From Paramyrothecium sp. XJ0827 (lineage: Eukaryota; Ascomycota; Sordariomycetes; Hypocreales; Stachybotryaceae), in contig JAJFPB010000013.1 of assembly GCA_020881915.1 (NCBI GenBank), positions 682,001 through 746,000 on the forward strand: DNA of 64,000 bases. Direction: 5' to 3'. Made by a program: the position numbers and the translations under genes. The notes under the pieces were generated by a model that was not told where the DNA came from, did no database searches, and was given only the letters and a program-made list of their open reading frames with translations. Shown in pieces: positions 32,289 to 43,919 of the stretch. The number at the start of each line of letters is the position of its first letter. Position 1 is the stretch's first letter.

Positions 32289-34114
32289 TTACGCAGCCTC
32301 TGCACGTTGGGCTCTTGTGGGGACCTTGACGCGTCTCTTGAGTTGAACATTGATGTCATCAATAAACGTGAACCACCACCTGCGGACAGTCCATTGAGTA
32401 TAACCGCGATCCGGGTTAATATCCAAGCTAATCTTTTTGTTTGGTTAGGCATGCATTGGATAATCAGGCTATAAATCCAAGAACTTACTTCATAGCGGGT
32501 AAATAATGTGGTGATGATCTTGTGTATCTCAACCTCTGCCATGTAGCGGCCGACGCAAATGCGATTACCTGCCCCGAACGTCAAGTCGGCATCCTTGAAC
32601 CTTTTCATTCGCGTTAGATACTTTTCTTGCGACTCTCCGTCTTCCTGCAGCCAGCGTTCCGGGTAAAAAGTGTCCGCATCCACCCCGTAGACCTCCCTGT
32701 TCCGTGACACGACCCAGGGATTCATGCCGACTTTGGTGCCTGGGCTGATGATGCGGCCATCAGGGAGTGTTAGACCACCGGAAGGGACTACCCTTTCGAG
32801 GATACCGTTAATCACAGGATGCATGCGCATTCCCTCTTTGATGACGGCATTCAGATAGGTCAGGTGGCGTGTTTCTTCAAACTTGGGTGGGAAACTAAGA
32901 TTCGCTCCGTCTAGCTCAGCTAAAAGCTTGTTGTGTACTGGTTTGTTCGATAAGATGTACCAAATGATGGCTTTCATCTCAATGGCCGTTGTGTCTGCCC
33001 CAGCCAAGACCTTGTGGCGTCAGGTTGGCTTGAAAATGATGGGAGCGAGAAACATACATTGAGCATGAGGTAACTCACGACTGCGTTATTGTCAACGGTC
33101 TGCGGATGGGTGCTTCTTGCTTCCAGAAAGTTATCCAAGAAGTCTCCCTTCTCTTCTCTTTCTTCAGTCGTGAGACGTTCCGTAAGGCGCTGAACGCAGT
33201 AATCCGCCGCCCCCTCGAACGTTGCAAATTTGATGGGGCAATAACGATTCTTTCCAAGGAGCCGGTCGAGCCAAGGAACCTGTCCGACCTATTCAACATA
33301 AAGTATCAAGTTGAGTTTGAGGGTTCAAAAAGACGAACACAACCAAGATAGCGCATGACTCGTTCTCCTGTGTGGATCATGTCGTTGACATCCTTGCCGG
33401 ATGTAAGGAACCCCATCTCTTTGCTAAAGGTCATCTCCCAATCAAGCTTCCATGCAGCTGAACTAGGTCAGCATTTAATTGCGTGCTCTGGCTTTCTTCT
33501 CTTCTCTCTCACCAAACTCTATCCACCTGGCAATATCGACCGTTTTGCCGATTGTTCCTTCGGCGAAGAAACGAGACTCAAGCACCTCGCATAGGCTTGT
33601 TGCGACTTTGTCTGCTAGATGTTCCTTGCCGAGAATAGCTTTCAATTTGAAATGCTTCTGATACGGTGCGAGATGGCTCGCGTGTAACTTCCTGTCTCGA
33701 GTGCTGAAGATGTTTTGATGCCGCTGCCCTTGCGACATGGCGTCTGCGACCTCGTAAAAATCGCTCTAAAAGGATAGTGAGTTTATGATGATTTCCATCC
33801 TTTGGTCTTAGTCAACTGACCTTGGCAAACTCGCCTCGTGTAGAAAAAATTTGGCGAACCATGGCAGGGTCGCTTAAGCTGACCATGTTGGGACCGATTC
33901 GTACTGCGGAGCCATACTTGTTATGTAATTTCTGCTGCGATTGAGTTTGCGTACAGCGCCAGTAATCGTAAGCTCGCCACAGGTCGGTGAACCTTGCGAT
34001 CCATGGCCCTGGAAGCGACCTCAATGGCGAAGATGCGTATACATACGCCGTTTGTAAAACGAGCATCGCCAGGACAAGGGCAATCGCCTTAACAGCCAGA
34101 CTGACCTCTGCCAT
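32289..34114 (-). CDS. Cytochrome P450 monooxygenase, pisatin-demethylase-like group
   Basis: Predicted complement(join(32289..32432, 32489..33010, 33058..33288, 33339..33457, 33513..33765, 33821..34114)), 520 aa, the usual P450 length; all six exons agree in phase. Order: membrane anchor (KAIALVLAMLVLQTAYVYA), hinge SLPGPW, RIGPNMVSLSD, I-helix LAGADTTA formed across an intron, EGMR as the EXXR glutamate-arginine, PERW, and heme loop FGAGNRICVG with the axial Cys. The final exon, ending RAEAA, was found by splicing and gives a normal C-terminus. Met at 34114 is chosen over 34171 because it starts just before the anchor. It is an ER-bound haem oxygenase using NADPH-P450 reductase; substrate unknown. 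No lesion seen. Confidence 0.88.
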
Positions 34115-35000
34115 CTTATGACCGATATAGTGGAAGATTGGTAGAGAAGAGGAAGTATAAAAAGTCGTCAATTCTCATTGTTCACAGGTATCAATACAAG
34201 TTATATACAACGGCGGTACGATGATTTCGTATACATTCACATTCGTCACTTAAGTGAAGTGGGCTACGTTTGCAGTTCTCCACATTGGAGCCTGTAAGAT
34301 CCACTACGGTGCTCAAATGGCATCCACTTCTTGCGTTCGCCAATTCTGTCGGTTATTGACCCATCCCTCCTAGCCGCGCGGGAAAATCAAGCAGCTGTTG
34401 GCACCAAAGTTAACGCGAGGCAGGAGGGAACGGCTCTTGACTGAGCGTACTGATCTCTTACTAGGCAGAAAGCATACATTCCCAGCTTTTTCTCGCCCTT
34501 ATGAATAAAGTAGAAGGTTCAGTACGCAGCCCTTAGTAGGTACACAGCGACCGACAACTTCCGCAAGAGTATGCGCGAGGAGAGCGTTCTGGGAAATCAC
34601 TTTGATGGAGCTTTTCTAGCGCTGCTTTTCCAACGCCCGCACTAAGCATGGGGTACCCCATAGCGCTCCTGTCTTGATCATTTAGTCTAACTAATTACGA
34701 ACCTCCTCATCGTTCAGTGGGGAAGCATGGCCCATGCCTTGGCTTGCTTGGGCAAAGGGTGTTGCGGGTCTCTTGGCTAACTTTGGTTAGAAGTGGCTCC
34801 ATGTAACGCATAGGCAAAACCCGTGATACCCCGTTAATGAGAAGACGCTGATACTGTACACCAATCTCTAGTGTACCGAGGATTAAAAGCAATGGTTTTT
34901 ATGGAAGCGAGAATAGCGAATAGCCGATCATATTGATACAAAGTTGACGGCAGTCCTCGGCGCCGTTCGTCGCCTCGCGGATGCTCGAAATACCCACATT
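34115..35000. other. Intergenic, upstream of the P450 and left of a hAT copy
   Basis: The near part presumably contains the P450 promoter. No other feature is seen before the transposon at 35001. Confidence 0.3.
34993..35000 (+). repeat. 8-bp target site duplication, left copy (cccacatt)
   Basis: cccacatt lies immediately before the terminal CAGTGAAG and is repeated exactly at 35862-35869 after the other end. Eight bp is the hAT target duplication length. Confidence 0.95.
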
Positions 35001-35861
35001 CAGTGAAGTAAATAGTGCAAAATACGGTATACGATATTTTTTCAACGCCACACTGCACTGGATTGTTTAGGAATTCGGTGCACTGCACGGCATACGGTAT
35101 TCCACTATATTTAAGCAATATCGTATCGTAATATCATATCGCACGGCGTGCGAAGAGCCGCATGGCCTAAGCATAAAACTAACCAAATTGAGTAAGGTTG
35201 AGGCTCAAGATAGTCTCACGGACCCTAACAAGATGAAGCCATTCACAGCCAACATATAAGATTATACTATTGCCAGATAACGAGAACGCTCGGGAAAACG
35301 TTTTCCTAGACCTCGCTCGCGTATGTTAAGGGTTTACTTAAGCTACATTATTGACTAATTTAACGTCACTCCTATTGCTTAGGTGTGAGAATGAAATAGG
35401 TAGATCTAGAGGTCAAAAGAAAACTCCACAGATTCGAGCATTATGAGTTTGAATTGTTTGCATACTATCTATTGCTCGTAATATCAGGTATAATGTTAGA
35501 AGACCCCTGCTGTTCCTCTTCTCCAATGATAGCTGTATCCAAGACAAGCGCAACGTCGTCAACCCAAGCCAAGTTGTGAGTCTTCGACCAGGACTTTATG
35601 CACTCAATTGCCTCGATTATATCAATCCCTAACCTGTTCCTGCGATCTTGGAGGCATATATGGGGAGAGTCCTCGTATTACTCGTATTACATAGTACTTG
35701 CACTATATTTGATATCATATTTATACGATATTTGAACGACCATGCACTGTATTACACGGTTTCCGGTGTTGCTTGCACTGCACGGTATAAAAATACCGTG
35801 CAGGCAATACGATATTGAATATGATATTGTCTTATTTACGGCCACACTATTTACTTCACTG
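35001..35861 (-). mobile_element. Internally deleted, inverted copy of hAT element 1 (861 bp)
   Basis: Positions 35001-35654 are the reverse complement of 14172-13519, and 35655-35861 that of 11020-10814, with equal lengths (654 and 207) and only scattered substitutions. The 2498 bp between 11021 and 13518, most of the transposase, are missing. Both 17-bp termini and a perfect 8-bp target duplication are present. It is non-autonomous and must have moved, or been copied into place, with transposase supplied in trans. Confidence 0.95.
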
Positions 35862-36546
35862 CCCACATTCCATTGTGAGATACTGCGACTTCAATTCTTC
35901 CTTCTCTTAGTCGTCGTCCGCCTGGTCACCCGGGGAGTAAAGCCGACCATAATGATTGAGGGTGTCCGTGGTGGGTTGGCGTTGAGGCAGAGCGAGTCAA
36001 CGAAAAGACCTTCGGCTGGGTGGTAATTGGGTGCAGGCTGCGACTGACGTTGTACCAGTTCTTCGACAGGAGCTCCTCACCGTCTGGCGGCAATGGCGGG
36101 TCGCCCGGGTCGTGCGAGGGTGATTCAAGGGACAGAGACGGGGGTTTTCCCTCACAATAGCACCCAATAACTGCCTTGCTGTGGGGTTCTCCAGATAATT
36201 GATGCAAATTGAAGTTTAACTAGACCTCCATTACGACTTACCATTCTTTTCAAGAGCTTCCAGTGATCGGTCTGTGCAATACCCGGTACAACCTTTGGAA
36301 GGTGATAAGATAAAAGCATGGATAAGTAATGCAATACTTCACTACATAACACTAGCAGAGCGCTTGAAATATTGAACAGGAGACGTGTTGCACTACATTT
36401 GGACTCAATGTATCCTACTTGGTTCATATCTCGTGTCTTCTCCCTTGCGAATAGTCATAGCGCACAAGTTTATTCAGGGCAAAAGCTTTTTGCTACCCTC
36501 TTGTTAGAAGAGATCCAGAACGCTTCCCTTCAGTGACGAATAGATC
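35862..36546. other. Target duplication and intergenic DNA
   Basis: Begins with the right 8-bp duplication (35862-35869). No supported gene in the rest. Confidence 0.35.
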
Positions 36547-37050
36547 CTACAGGCGTGGCAGAGATGATGCTCTGGCCATTACACTGTTGGTTCCCTGGTT
36601 GGCTCCAGCATCTGTTTTGTGGTCATAGATCAGACGAAGCCAGTGAATAACTACCGCATAGCCGCTCAAACGGGGCTTATCGAATAGCTTGTGCTTCCCA
36701 ACAACTATGGCTCCTAGTGCCTCCATATACTTTTCCTCCATATCGTCCCCTTCTTCCTCAATATCGTCCCCTTCTTCCTCAATATCTTGCGGTGTTCCAA
36801 TCTCTCTTGGCTGAAAGATATTATCAAGACAATTAAGTGGCGGCATACCGCCGTCACTTATTATTACATTGTCGACTTCATAGATGTTTTTTCCACTAAA
36901 ACGATGAATAATATGCAGAAGAATCATAATCCTAAGTCTTTCGAAGTCGGGTTCCCGGTAAAGAGCCTTACGGAAGGCAAGATGTGTGCTTGAGAATTGC
37001 TTCTTCAATAAGAAGAAGTCGTCTGCCACTTTTTGGAAGTCTTGATCCAT
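36547..37050 (-). CDS. Hypothetical protein with a duplicated acidic heptapeptide
   Basis: 167 codons from ATG at 37050. Residues 89-107 read DIEEEGDDIEEEGDDMEEK, produced by a 21-bp tandem duplication at 36741-36782. The N-terminal part is helical (FRKALYREPDFERLRIMILLHIIHRF). The family is not recognised and the coding call rests on length and composition only. Confidence 0.4.
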   Translation of the reverse strand: MDQDFQKVADDFFLLKKQFSSTHLAFRKALYREPDFERLRIMILLHIIHRFSGKNIYEVDNVIISDGGMPPLNCLDNIFQPREIGTPQDIEEEGDDIEEEGDDMEEKYMEALGAIVVGKHKLFDKPRLSGYAVVIHWLRLIYDHKTDAGANQGTNSVMARASSLPRL

Positions 37051-37743
37051 CTCAGCGTGGTAGAGTAAATCAAGAATAGGAGGTCACGAACCACTGGATG
37101 GAGGTTTGCTTTAATAGACAAGCTCTCGGGGTCGCATTTTGTGCCAACTTATAAAAGCAAGCAAGATGAGTCATGCTCGCATGTCCGTGTTTTTTTATGT
37201 CCCTAGTTTCTCATTATTGAAGAAAATGATATTCCCTACTATCCCATTGTCCAGATTAGGAGTCATTTGAGCTAGTTAGGAACTGGAAATGTCAGCTTAT
37301 TGCCTCTCACCACACGCCTCTTTGCCTGGCTGTTAATAGTAATGGCCCATTGTAGGGGAGTTCCAATCTGACTTCAATTTGCTTTCGCTATCTAGATCTC
37401 GATACAGTATTACCAGGTGGATAGATTTTGATGAGAGAAAAGGGAAGAAGGCTAGAGCGAATTCATGCACGTTTTACTATACGAAGACAGTTAATGACTT
37501 CCCCGTAGCATAATTGAAGAGTCTATTGGGCCAGTAACCTTCCTCTATTCAAGATTTGGGTCCTGCTGCCGGAAGCGTCCAGGCAAATGGATGAAAAAAC
37601 CAAAAAAAAAACCCTGATTAGCAGGACGGATCTTTGTCCGAGCTTCGAATAATATGCAAGGCTGGTTTACTTGCTTTATTCTTCAAATGGTAATAGCACA
37701 TGATGCATATCAACATTATGATTCTAAATATCAGTTAAAACAA
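37051..37743. other. Intergenic, nothing recognised
   Basis: Probable promoter of the preceding minus-strand frame, then about 600 bp of non-coding sequence ending at the 3' side of the cupin gene. Confidence 0.3.
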
Positions 37744-38364
37744 TTAAAATAGGTCCTTGAGCCCTCCCATATGCTCCTCGCGACAGGTTCCGTTATACAA
37801 CAAGTCATGCTTTGGCACCCTGCCACCTGCCGTGGGAATCTGTAGGAACACTGTCTCGGCCTCTCCGCTGAATCTAGACATATGACCCTTACGGCTTAAG
37901 CTTGTCGTGTCAGCTGCAAATAAAATGCCAAAAGGACCTGCGCTAAAGTGAAACTCTTGGGCTTCCTCGGGTACCGAAAGATAAGCGCCGCCAGCCATCA
38001 CAACAACCCATCTAATGCTTCAAGTCAGCAGTGTTCCCAAAATGGACAAACACAGTCAGCGGGAATAAGGTAAGAAAACAAAGCTGACTGGTCATGGCAG
38101 AACGTACTGGGGATGTGGTGCATGGTGCCACTCGCCATTCTGGCCAGTGGAGGCAACGCCGTACGTAATGTTGGACACTTCGCCAATTTGAAGAGAGGCG
38201 CCACCTTTGAACCCCACCTGATCTGAGACGGAGAAAGGGGTGTCCAGTTGCCAACATTCGAAGATCGATACCCCATGACGAGCGTTGATAGCAGTCATGT
38301 TGAGCTTCCGAGCTGCAATAACTGCGAAGCTGGAAGCAGATAGTAAAGCTGCCAATAGGTGCAT
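37744..38364 (-). CDS. Small secreted cupin-like protein
   Basis: Predicted complement(join(37744..38017, 38108..38364)), 176 aa, with a 90-nt intron (GTACGT donor, phase agreeing). A signal peptide is evident at the start (MHLLAALLSASSFAVIAARK). The mid-protein motif GEWHHAPHP followed after splicing by a WVVVMAGGAYLSVP strand fits a cupin barrel with a His pair as in metal-binding cupins. The second half has FGILFAADTT and RVPKHDLLYNGTC. This pattern of a single-domain secreted cupin is common in ascomycetes; an enzymatic role is not established. A possible N-glycosylation site is NMT. Confidence 0.7.
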
Positions 38365-39339
38365 TGCGAGCTAGCCAAATCAAAAGGCAAGGCGCACGTT
38401 TCTAGTTTCTTAGCGCTCCAGTATGTAGGGTAGTGTGTGTCGTCTGCTGCCATCAAAAGGCTTCTGCAAATAGATTTTATAGTTGTAATCTGTAGTAGGC
38501 GCTCTGGTGTACTACCACGAAGTCCTACTCGGAAATGGACCCGTACGTATCATACTACCTCTAGACTCACAACTCTGTGCCAGGAAAGCCTTGCGATCGC
38601 GACAGCGAGCGTTGTATGCGCTGGCCAAAACGCGCGCATGGATTTACGATGAAGCGGGACCCTAGGTGGCTGAGAACTTTAGTTCATCTAAGGATGAATC
38701 CAAGCCATGGCGACCCGTCCAGCCTTCCACGAGATCACGGTGTCGACGGATCGAGCTCACGTACTGTATTGCATGCAATAACTGTGGGAGCTGCGGCAAT
38801 TCACTATTATTTGGATGACTTTTCGGTTTGGGTGATGTAGTGCTAAGTAGAATCAATGGGCATCCTAAGACGGAGGGCAAGTCGAGTCCTCAGTTTGAAT
38901 CACAGATGGCTACGTCTCAAAGTAATGGCTGAAAGGACAGGACCTAACCGCCTCCTCCGTCCACCCAGTCTGGAAATGTAACGCATCGCTGAATGGGAGT
39001 GATGCGGGGTTGTTGGTCGCAAATGTTTGCAGAGGGCTTCGGAAGACGAACGTAGATTTGCACCGTGGTGAATACCGGTACATAGTTTCTCAGGCTCGCA
39101 TGTACACAAATGGCTGTGACGTTGACTCACTGTCACTAAAACTTACAATACAGCTGCCGGTGTCGGTCTGTAGGATGGCTGCGCATGATGTTTCGAGAAG
39201 GTGTGACACTCAGCCCAGACGGATCTAGCCTAGAACTAACAGCGGACCCATAGCCAGTGTTTATCACTCGTCTTTGTTCGGGGTCCCCGGTAAATGCTTT
39301 CCATTTTTGCCCGTGCAGGCCGATGCAACAAAAGTCACA

Positions 39340-39760
39340 TTAAAATGCTAGTTATTGAACAAGCACTGTCGCTCCAATCGGAGAAGGCCATATACCGTCA
39401 AATCTCCGGAAGCAGCTGCCAGCACGGTGCCGATACGAACCGGAAGCCAGGGGCACCACTTCCTGGCGCGACATGTGGGGGAACTTAACTCGAGCTTGGA
39501 AAAGTGAATCTTTCGGGAGCCCGGCAACGTGGCAACTCAAACGAAAAGGCAGAGCGTGCTAAACATTCACGTCCTCGTTCCGAAGCCCCCAGCAAGCGGG
39601 GGCGACGAATGACGCGATCAATATACACAACACGCACTGATAGGATTGTAGGAATCCTAAAGGCGCTACTGCAAGTTTGACGGGGCGTCTTCAGGTGACT
39701 CCACTTACCCCACGGGCCGCGTTGACCGTTGGCACTAGACTACTACGTGTCCAGAGGCTC
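39340..39760 (+). repeat. Dispersed diverged repeat, copy 2
   Basis: Aligned in order with 27355-27860 through gcaccacttcctg, gctactgcaag, gacggggc and gaccgttggcactagac. Parts (ccgttgaccgttggcac) also resemble 58035-58060. Confidence 0.5.
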
Positions 39761-40149
39761 CAGAGGTGCAGATAAGCTTGCGGTAAGTAATTCAGAATCG
39801 GACAGATCCTCCGATCCACATGGTCAATGCTTAATACTTGTCTTGTCTTGGAGGTGGCAAGTGGCTCTGAGCTATGCGACTTTAGCTCGTCTTATCCGAT
39901 GTTCACGGGCAGAGCGTGATCCTAATCACGACTGATAGAGTACTGCACCCTTGGATCCACCCTTGAACATCATTGGCATCGGGTCATACGACATGAGCGC
40001 TGCTGGCAATTAAGAATTAAGACATAAGAAAATACGAGGGTCGAGTGAAGGAAAAGCGGCACGGGCAAGAAAATACAGTACCAACGGCTACAGTAGTAGG
40101 AAACTTAAGTGAGAGATGGGAAATCAAAACCTATCACTTCGATCGCCGA

Positions 40150-40270
40150 TGCTCCATTATTTTTCAACCAAGACATCACATGATGTGAATAGCATGCAAC
40201 CCCACTGCTGATCGTAGGAGTGGGATGCGGCAAGCGCTACTGCAAGGTAGGTGGAGCATCGTCGTTTTCG
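40150..40270 (+). repeat. Dispersed diverged repeat, partial copy 3
   Basis: Contains catcacatgatg, agcatgcaacccc, ctgctga and gcgctactgcaaggt in the order found at 27720-27800. Only the right part of the unit is present. Confidence 0.4.
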
Positions 40271-40438
40271 TGCCCCATAGAGAAGACCATCCCCACTGGA
40301 TATCCACCATCAAGAACTTGTGACCTCAGCTATCGTACTCTATTGATTCTGATTTCGAGCTTCTTCTTCGGTAGGCCTGTTTTAGGCTACATGGTATCGG
40401 TGGCTCAGACCATCCAACTTCTCCCACACGCTTGGAGC

Positions 40439-41429
40439 TTACACCTCACGCTCAGCAAGATCCGAACGATCGCAACGAAATGAGATGGTCCCGTCACTCG
40501 GATCTCTCATCGCTCTAGATGCCAGCAGTTCTTGATCGAGCACGTTGGATTGTGCAAGAGGAAGAGACGTGGAAGGCCAGGGGAAAAAGCCTGGTGGCGC
40601 TGGTGTAGGGGCAAAACACATGGTGTTGGGATCAGCATGGGTCATCGGGGTGATGTGATCATAGTCCGGGCCTCCTGGGTGTGAAACGAAGTCAGATTTG
40701 GTGCAAGAACAGTCAGCGATTCCACATCCTGGTCGGAAACCAAATGTGCCAGGAACCGATGATGCTAGTTGGTCGGATTGACAGTATGCCTCCCTTTCGG
40801 CATTTCCCAAAAGCAACTTATCCGCCTTCCGCTGGTCCCGCAGTTCACAATTGAGCCCGGACATGTCGGCTTCTATCTCGGGAATGAAAATGTGAGCCAG
40901 GTCGTCAAAGTCACTGGTAGGCCAGGCGCAGCCGAGCAGTTGTGCAATGTCGTGGATCACAGGTTGACCGGTGTCGTGCAACCTTGGCTCACTTAGCTCC
41001 CAGGCTTGAGCACCACGAACCATCGAGTACAATTTGTGAACAGTGCTGACAAGGGTAAACTGTGTGGCCTCCATCACATCGGCGTAGCTGATCATACGGT
41101 GAGCCGTCGTGGACAAGGTGCATGGCGGGCGATTAACCTTACCCTCTAGGCAGCGGATTACGCCTCACATTCCTTCGCACTTCTGCTATGCAGACTAGGC
41201 CATTGTCTTTACAGCTCCTACAGGGTAGCCCATCGTGGCACTAATGTCTGCATCAGTTGACAAGCTGGAGTCGGAGGTTCCAGAGGAAGAAGGCACGCAC
41301 CTTTATTTTCTTCATGCGGCAGCGCTCGCAAGCCTTCCACAACCTCCTCCGACGGACGCTCGAGCTAGAAGCATGGCTGACTGGGCCACGAGCATCTGCT
41401 GTGGTACTAGTGGCGCCTCCCCCTTGCAT
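40439..41429 (-). CDS. Zn2Cys6 (fungal binuclear cluster) transcription factor
   Basis: Predicted complement(join(40439..41087, 41143..41240, 41301..41429)), 291 aa, all phases agreeing. The DNA-binding domain is split by intron 1 and appears only after splicing: basic RRRRLWKACERCRMKK, then the six cysteines in C-x2-C-x6-C-x5-C-x2-C-x6-C spacing (CERC, KC, C, CRSC, C). A further exon reads YADVMEATQFTLVSTVHKLY and GQPVIHDIAQLLGC, a segment seen in a group of short fungal Zn2Cys6 proteins. The C-terminus is Pro-rich without the large fungal-specific TF domain. It would bind CGG-type sites; local targets such as the two P450s are inference. Confidence 0.85.
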
Positions 41430-42011
41430 TGCACAGCGATGAGGCTTGAAAGGTGTAAACCTGATGGACTTCTAGTCGAAGGACGCAATTTCGGATAAGG
41501 GGGACTTTAACACGTGTAGTCGTTTAATATCTGCGATGGCCGCCCGTAGACCATGGCGTTCATCTGGTGGAGATGGCAGTCTCAAGTGTTGATCCGAGAT
41601 GGGAAGAGGTGTGAATATCAGTGTGCGGTGGCAGGTGTACAGGACTCTTGGTCTAGGCTCGTGGTTCTTGGTGGAACGCATTGACCTGTAGCCAACATTC
41701 AGTCAACGCTGTACAGGATGTAACACCGAGGTCTTTCCACGATGGGATTGACCCACATGGCGGCCCCAACTCGGTCAGCCATGGGACGCGAAAGTGATCA
41801 CTCCGTGAAAATGAGATTCACATATCGTGATGCGTACGCGGCCACGAACAACGGGCCGTAGTCGACACGTCGAAGCCGCGGCGTTCAACCATTAAGTCCA
41901 TCTTGCCTCCCTGGTGTACAGAGTCCTTGGATGCCGCATGCTGCTCCTCTTCTCATTGTCTTTTTGCCTTGACATATCTCTTATCATGAGTTCCAAAGTG
42001 ACCTTGCGAAC
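41430..42011. other. Promoter region of the Zn2Cys6 gene and neighbour
   Basis: Divergent spacing between the minus-strand regulator and the plus-strand frame at 42012. No binding site can be named. Confidence 0.3.
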
Positions 42012-42518
42012 GTGCCACGAAAAAGAATTCTCGTTTATGTTTTTATTGTCTTCGTCCTGCTTGCCCTTCTGTTGCCTTCGCCGTTAGCGACAGCCCACTC
42101 TGGAAAGCTTGACGCTTTTGCTACGCCTACCTCTCAATGGAAAGGACCCTTCGGAGCCGTACACTCTCTGCCGGTTGACTTTGGTCAGCGCAACCGGGAC
42201 CTAATGATGTGTTACACCGACATGATTGAATCGATCACCGATCTTTACTGGATGACACCACATGTCGGGAGGACTTTGAAAATACATAGAAGCCTTCTTC
42301 ATGTGTTTTTGGCTCATGTCAATTTATCATCAGGACCTTCTCATGTGACCATAGAATTGGGGGGCCATATTTTTGACCCATACAACTCTGTCTTCCGGAA
42401 TACTACACCTCATTCTGCGTGTTCTTCGGCAGGGCTGCAGGCAATTGAGCCGCAATGGTTGCGCCACAGAGGCAAGGGTGAAGGAGAAGGGTTGAGGTTT
42501 CTTGGAGCTGAAACATGA
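42012..42518 (+). CDS. Possible secreted or membrane-anchored protein, start uncertain
   Basis: 168 codons opening with GTG; no ATG lies between the upstream in-frame TGA and this point. The first 28 residues (PRKRILVYVFIVFVLLALLLP, then SPLATAHS) look like a basic start plus hydrophobic signal sequence, which suggests a mutated start codon or an unrecognised first exon. The rest has no known motif. It may be decayed. Confidence 0.35.
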   Translation: MPRKRILVYVFIVFVLLALLLPSPLATAHSGKLDAFATPTSQWKGPFGAVHSLPVDFGQRNRDLMMCYTDMIESITDLYWMTPHVGRTLKIHRSLLHVFLAHVNLSSGPSHVTIELGGHIFDPYNSVFRNTTPHSACSSAGLQAIEPQWLRHRGKGEGEGLRFLGAET

Positions 42519-43919
42519 TGATAGGTGCCGCTGCATCTTACTGTATCGTTCCCTTTGCAACCATGGTTCACGTGGCGATGTGCGCCAAGGCTTTCTATTT
42601 CACATCCTGAAGCATGGGGCAAGATTTTGTAAGCGGGCCAAGCCACCCTATCTCCTCGACAAGGGGAAATTATGTAATTGAGATAGAAACAAATTTCCTC
42701 TTGAATAACGTATTCAAATCGCAAGACTTTACAATATCATACTTTATTCCATTAAGAATAGGGTATTTCGAGTACCGGTAGACGTTAGCTTAAGCCAGAT
42801 AATGCCCGAGTCTAAACAAGTTTCCGTGGCGCCGATTTTTCAGTCGCCCCGGCTCAGCTTATGCAGCATGCTTCACATGATGACAGGCAATGATAAGATT
42901 GTTCCGCCGTGAGTGGCTCTGCAGGCAGCAAACTTCCAGTATAGTTTTCATGCCTACGCCGATGCCAAGCTGCACTTGCGCCTGGCCCCTCTCATCAGCG
43001 CTGGCGTAAAATGACTCGCTGTTTGGAAGATTTCATTAATACCAAGGGTGCGAATCATGCCGCCTCCTACCCTATACCCGTGCGCCAACATGAGAGATTT
43101 GTTCAAGTCAATCTCGGAAGGTGGCGCTTGTCCAGACTTGTTGGTTAAGATGAGGAACCTCGAGAAGACAAGTAAGAACAGTCATTTTTGATGAGCCAAT
43201 GTACCTGTAGACGGAAAGAAGTAGGCGGACACACACTCAGATCTGGTCCAATAACTAGTCGAGCTTGCTCGTGCGGGGATCACAACTGTGAGCTTGATCT
43301 CGTTGTCGACTAACTTTAGGAGTCCAGTCCGTTTCAACAACGGCCGATTCTTATACAACTACTTCCCATTGATGACTGCAGACTTTACCATAGTGCGAGG
43401 AGCTGTACAGTGAGTGGAAAGACTATTCATGGTTTAATCACTCCCGTTCTAACATCAACGCTGAGGAGGCTCAACTTTCGCTAGCCTCCTGACGGTCGCT
43501 CAAAGGTTCATCCTGTTCGTTCTCCCGTGGCTTGACCCACCCTGTGGAAAGGTTGTGTCACACTGCCTTGGAAAGCTTGACAAAGCAGTCTCTTGGGGTA
43601 TTGACCATCTTCTCGACTACAGCCTTGATCGAAATGAGTGTCCGCTTGCTCGTTCTACAACAGATTTAAAAATGCCTATTTTTAGGATCGCCATGGCTTA
43701 TACGGTGCGGATTACACATCAGCGGCCTTTTCAGAATGTAGCGTCCAGAAGGTCTCTTTGTTCTTTCTTTCCGTGAATCCCCATAGGAAATCAATCTTGT
43801 GGCAACCCTTTACATCTGATTGAATACTTGCGGGTCACAGTCACATCACAGTACATGACCCACATAGCGCAACTGGTCTGTGCTGTGAACATCGATGTTG
43901 AACGACAAAGGGCGGACAC
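42519..43919. other. Intergenic, nothing recognised
   Basis: 1.4 kb of non-coding sequence between convergent frames. A 73-codon frame at 43555 has no motif. Confidence 0.3.

Larger units (their letters stand above)
38365..40438. other. Intergenic, with diverged repeats
   Basis: 2 kb with no supported gene. It contains copies of the dispersed repeat also seen at 27355 and 57890. The remaining frames are short and mutually overlapping. Confidence 0.35.

Noticed and set aside
35001..35861. An independent MITE family at 35 kb
   Set aside because: It is fully accounted for as a deleted inverted copy of hAT element 1.
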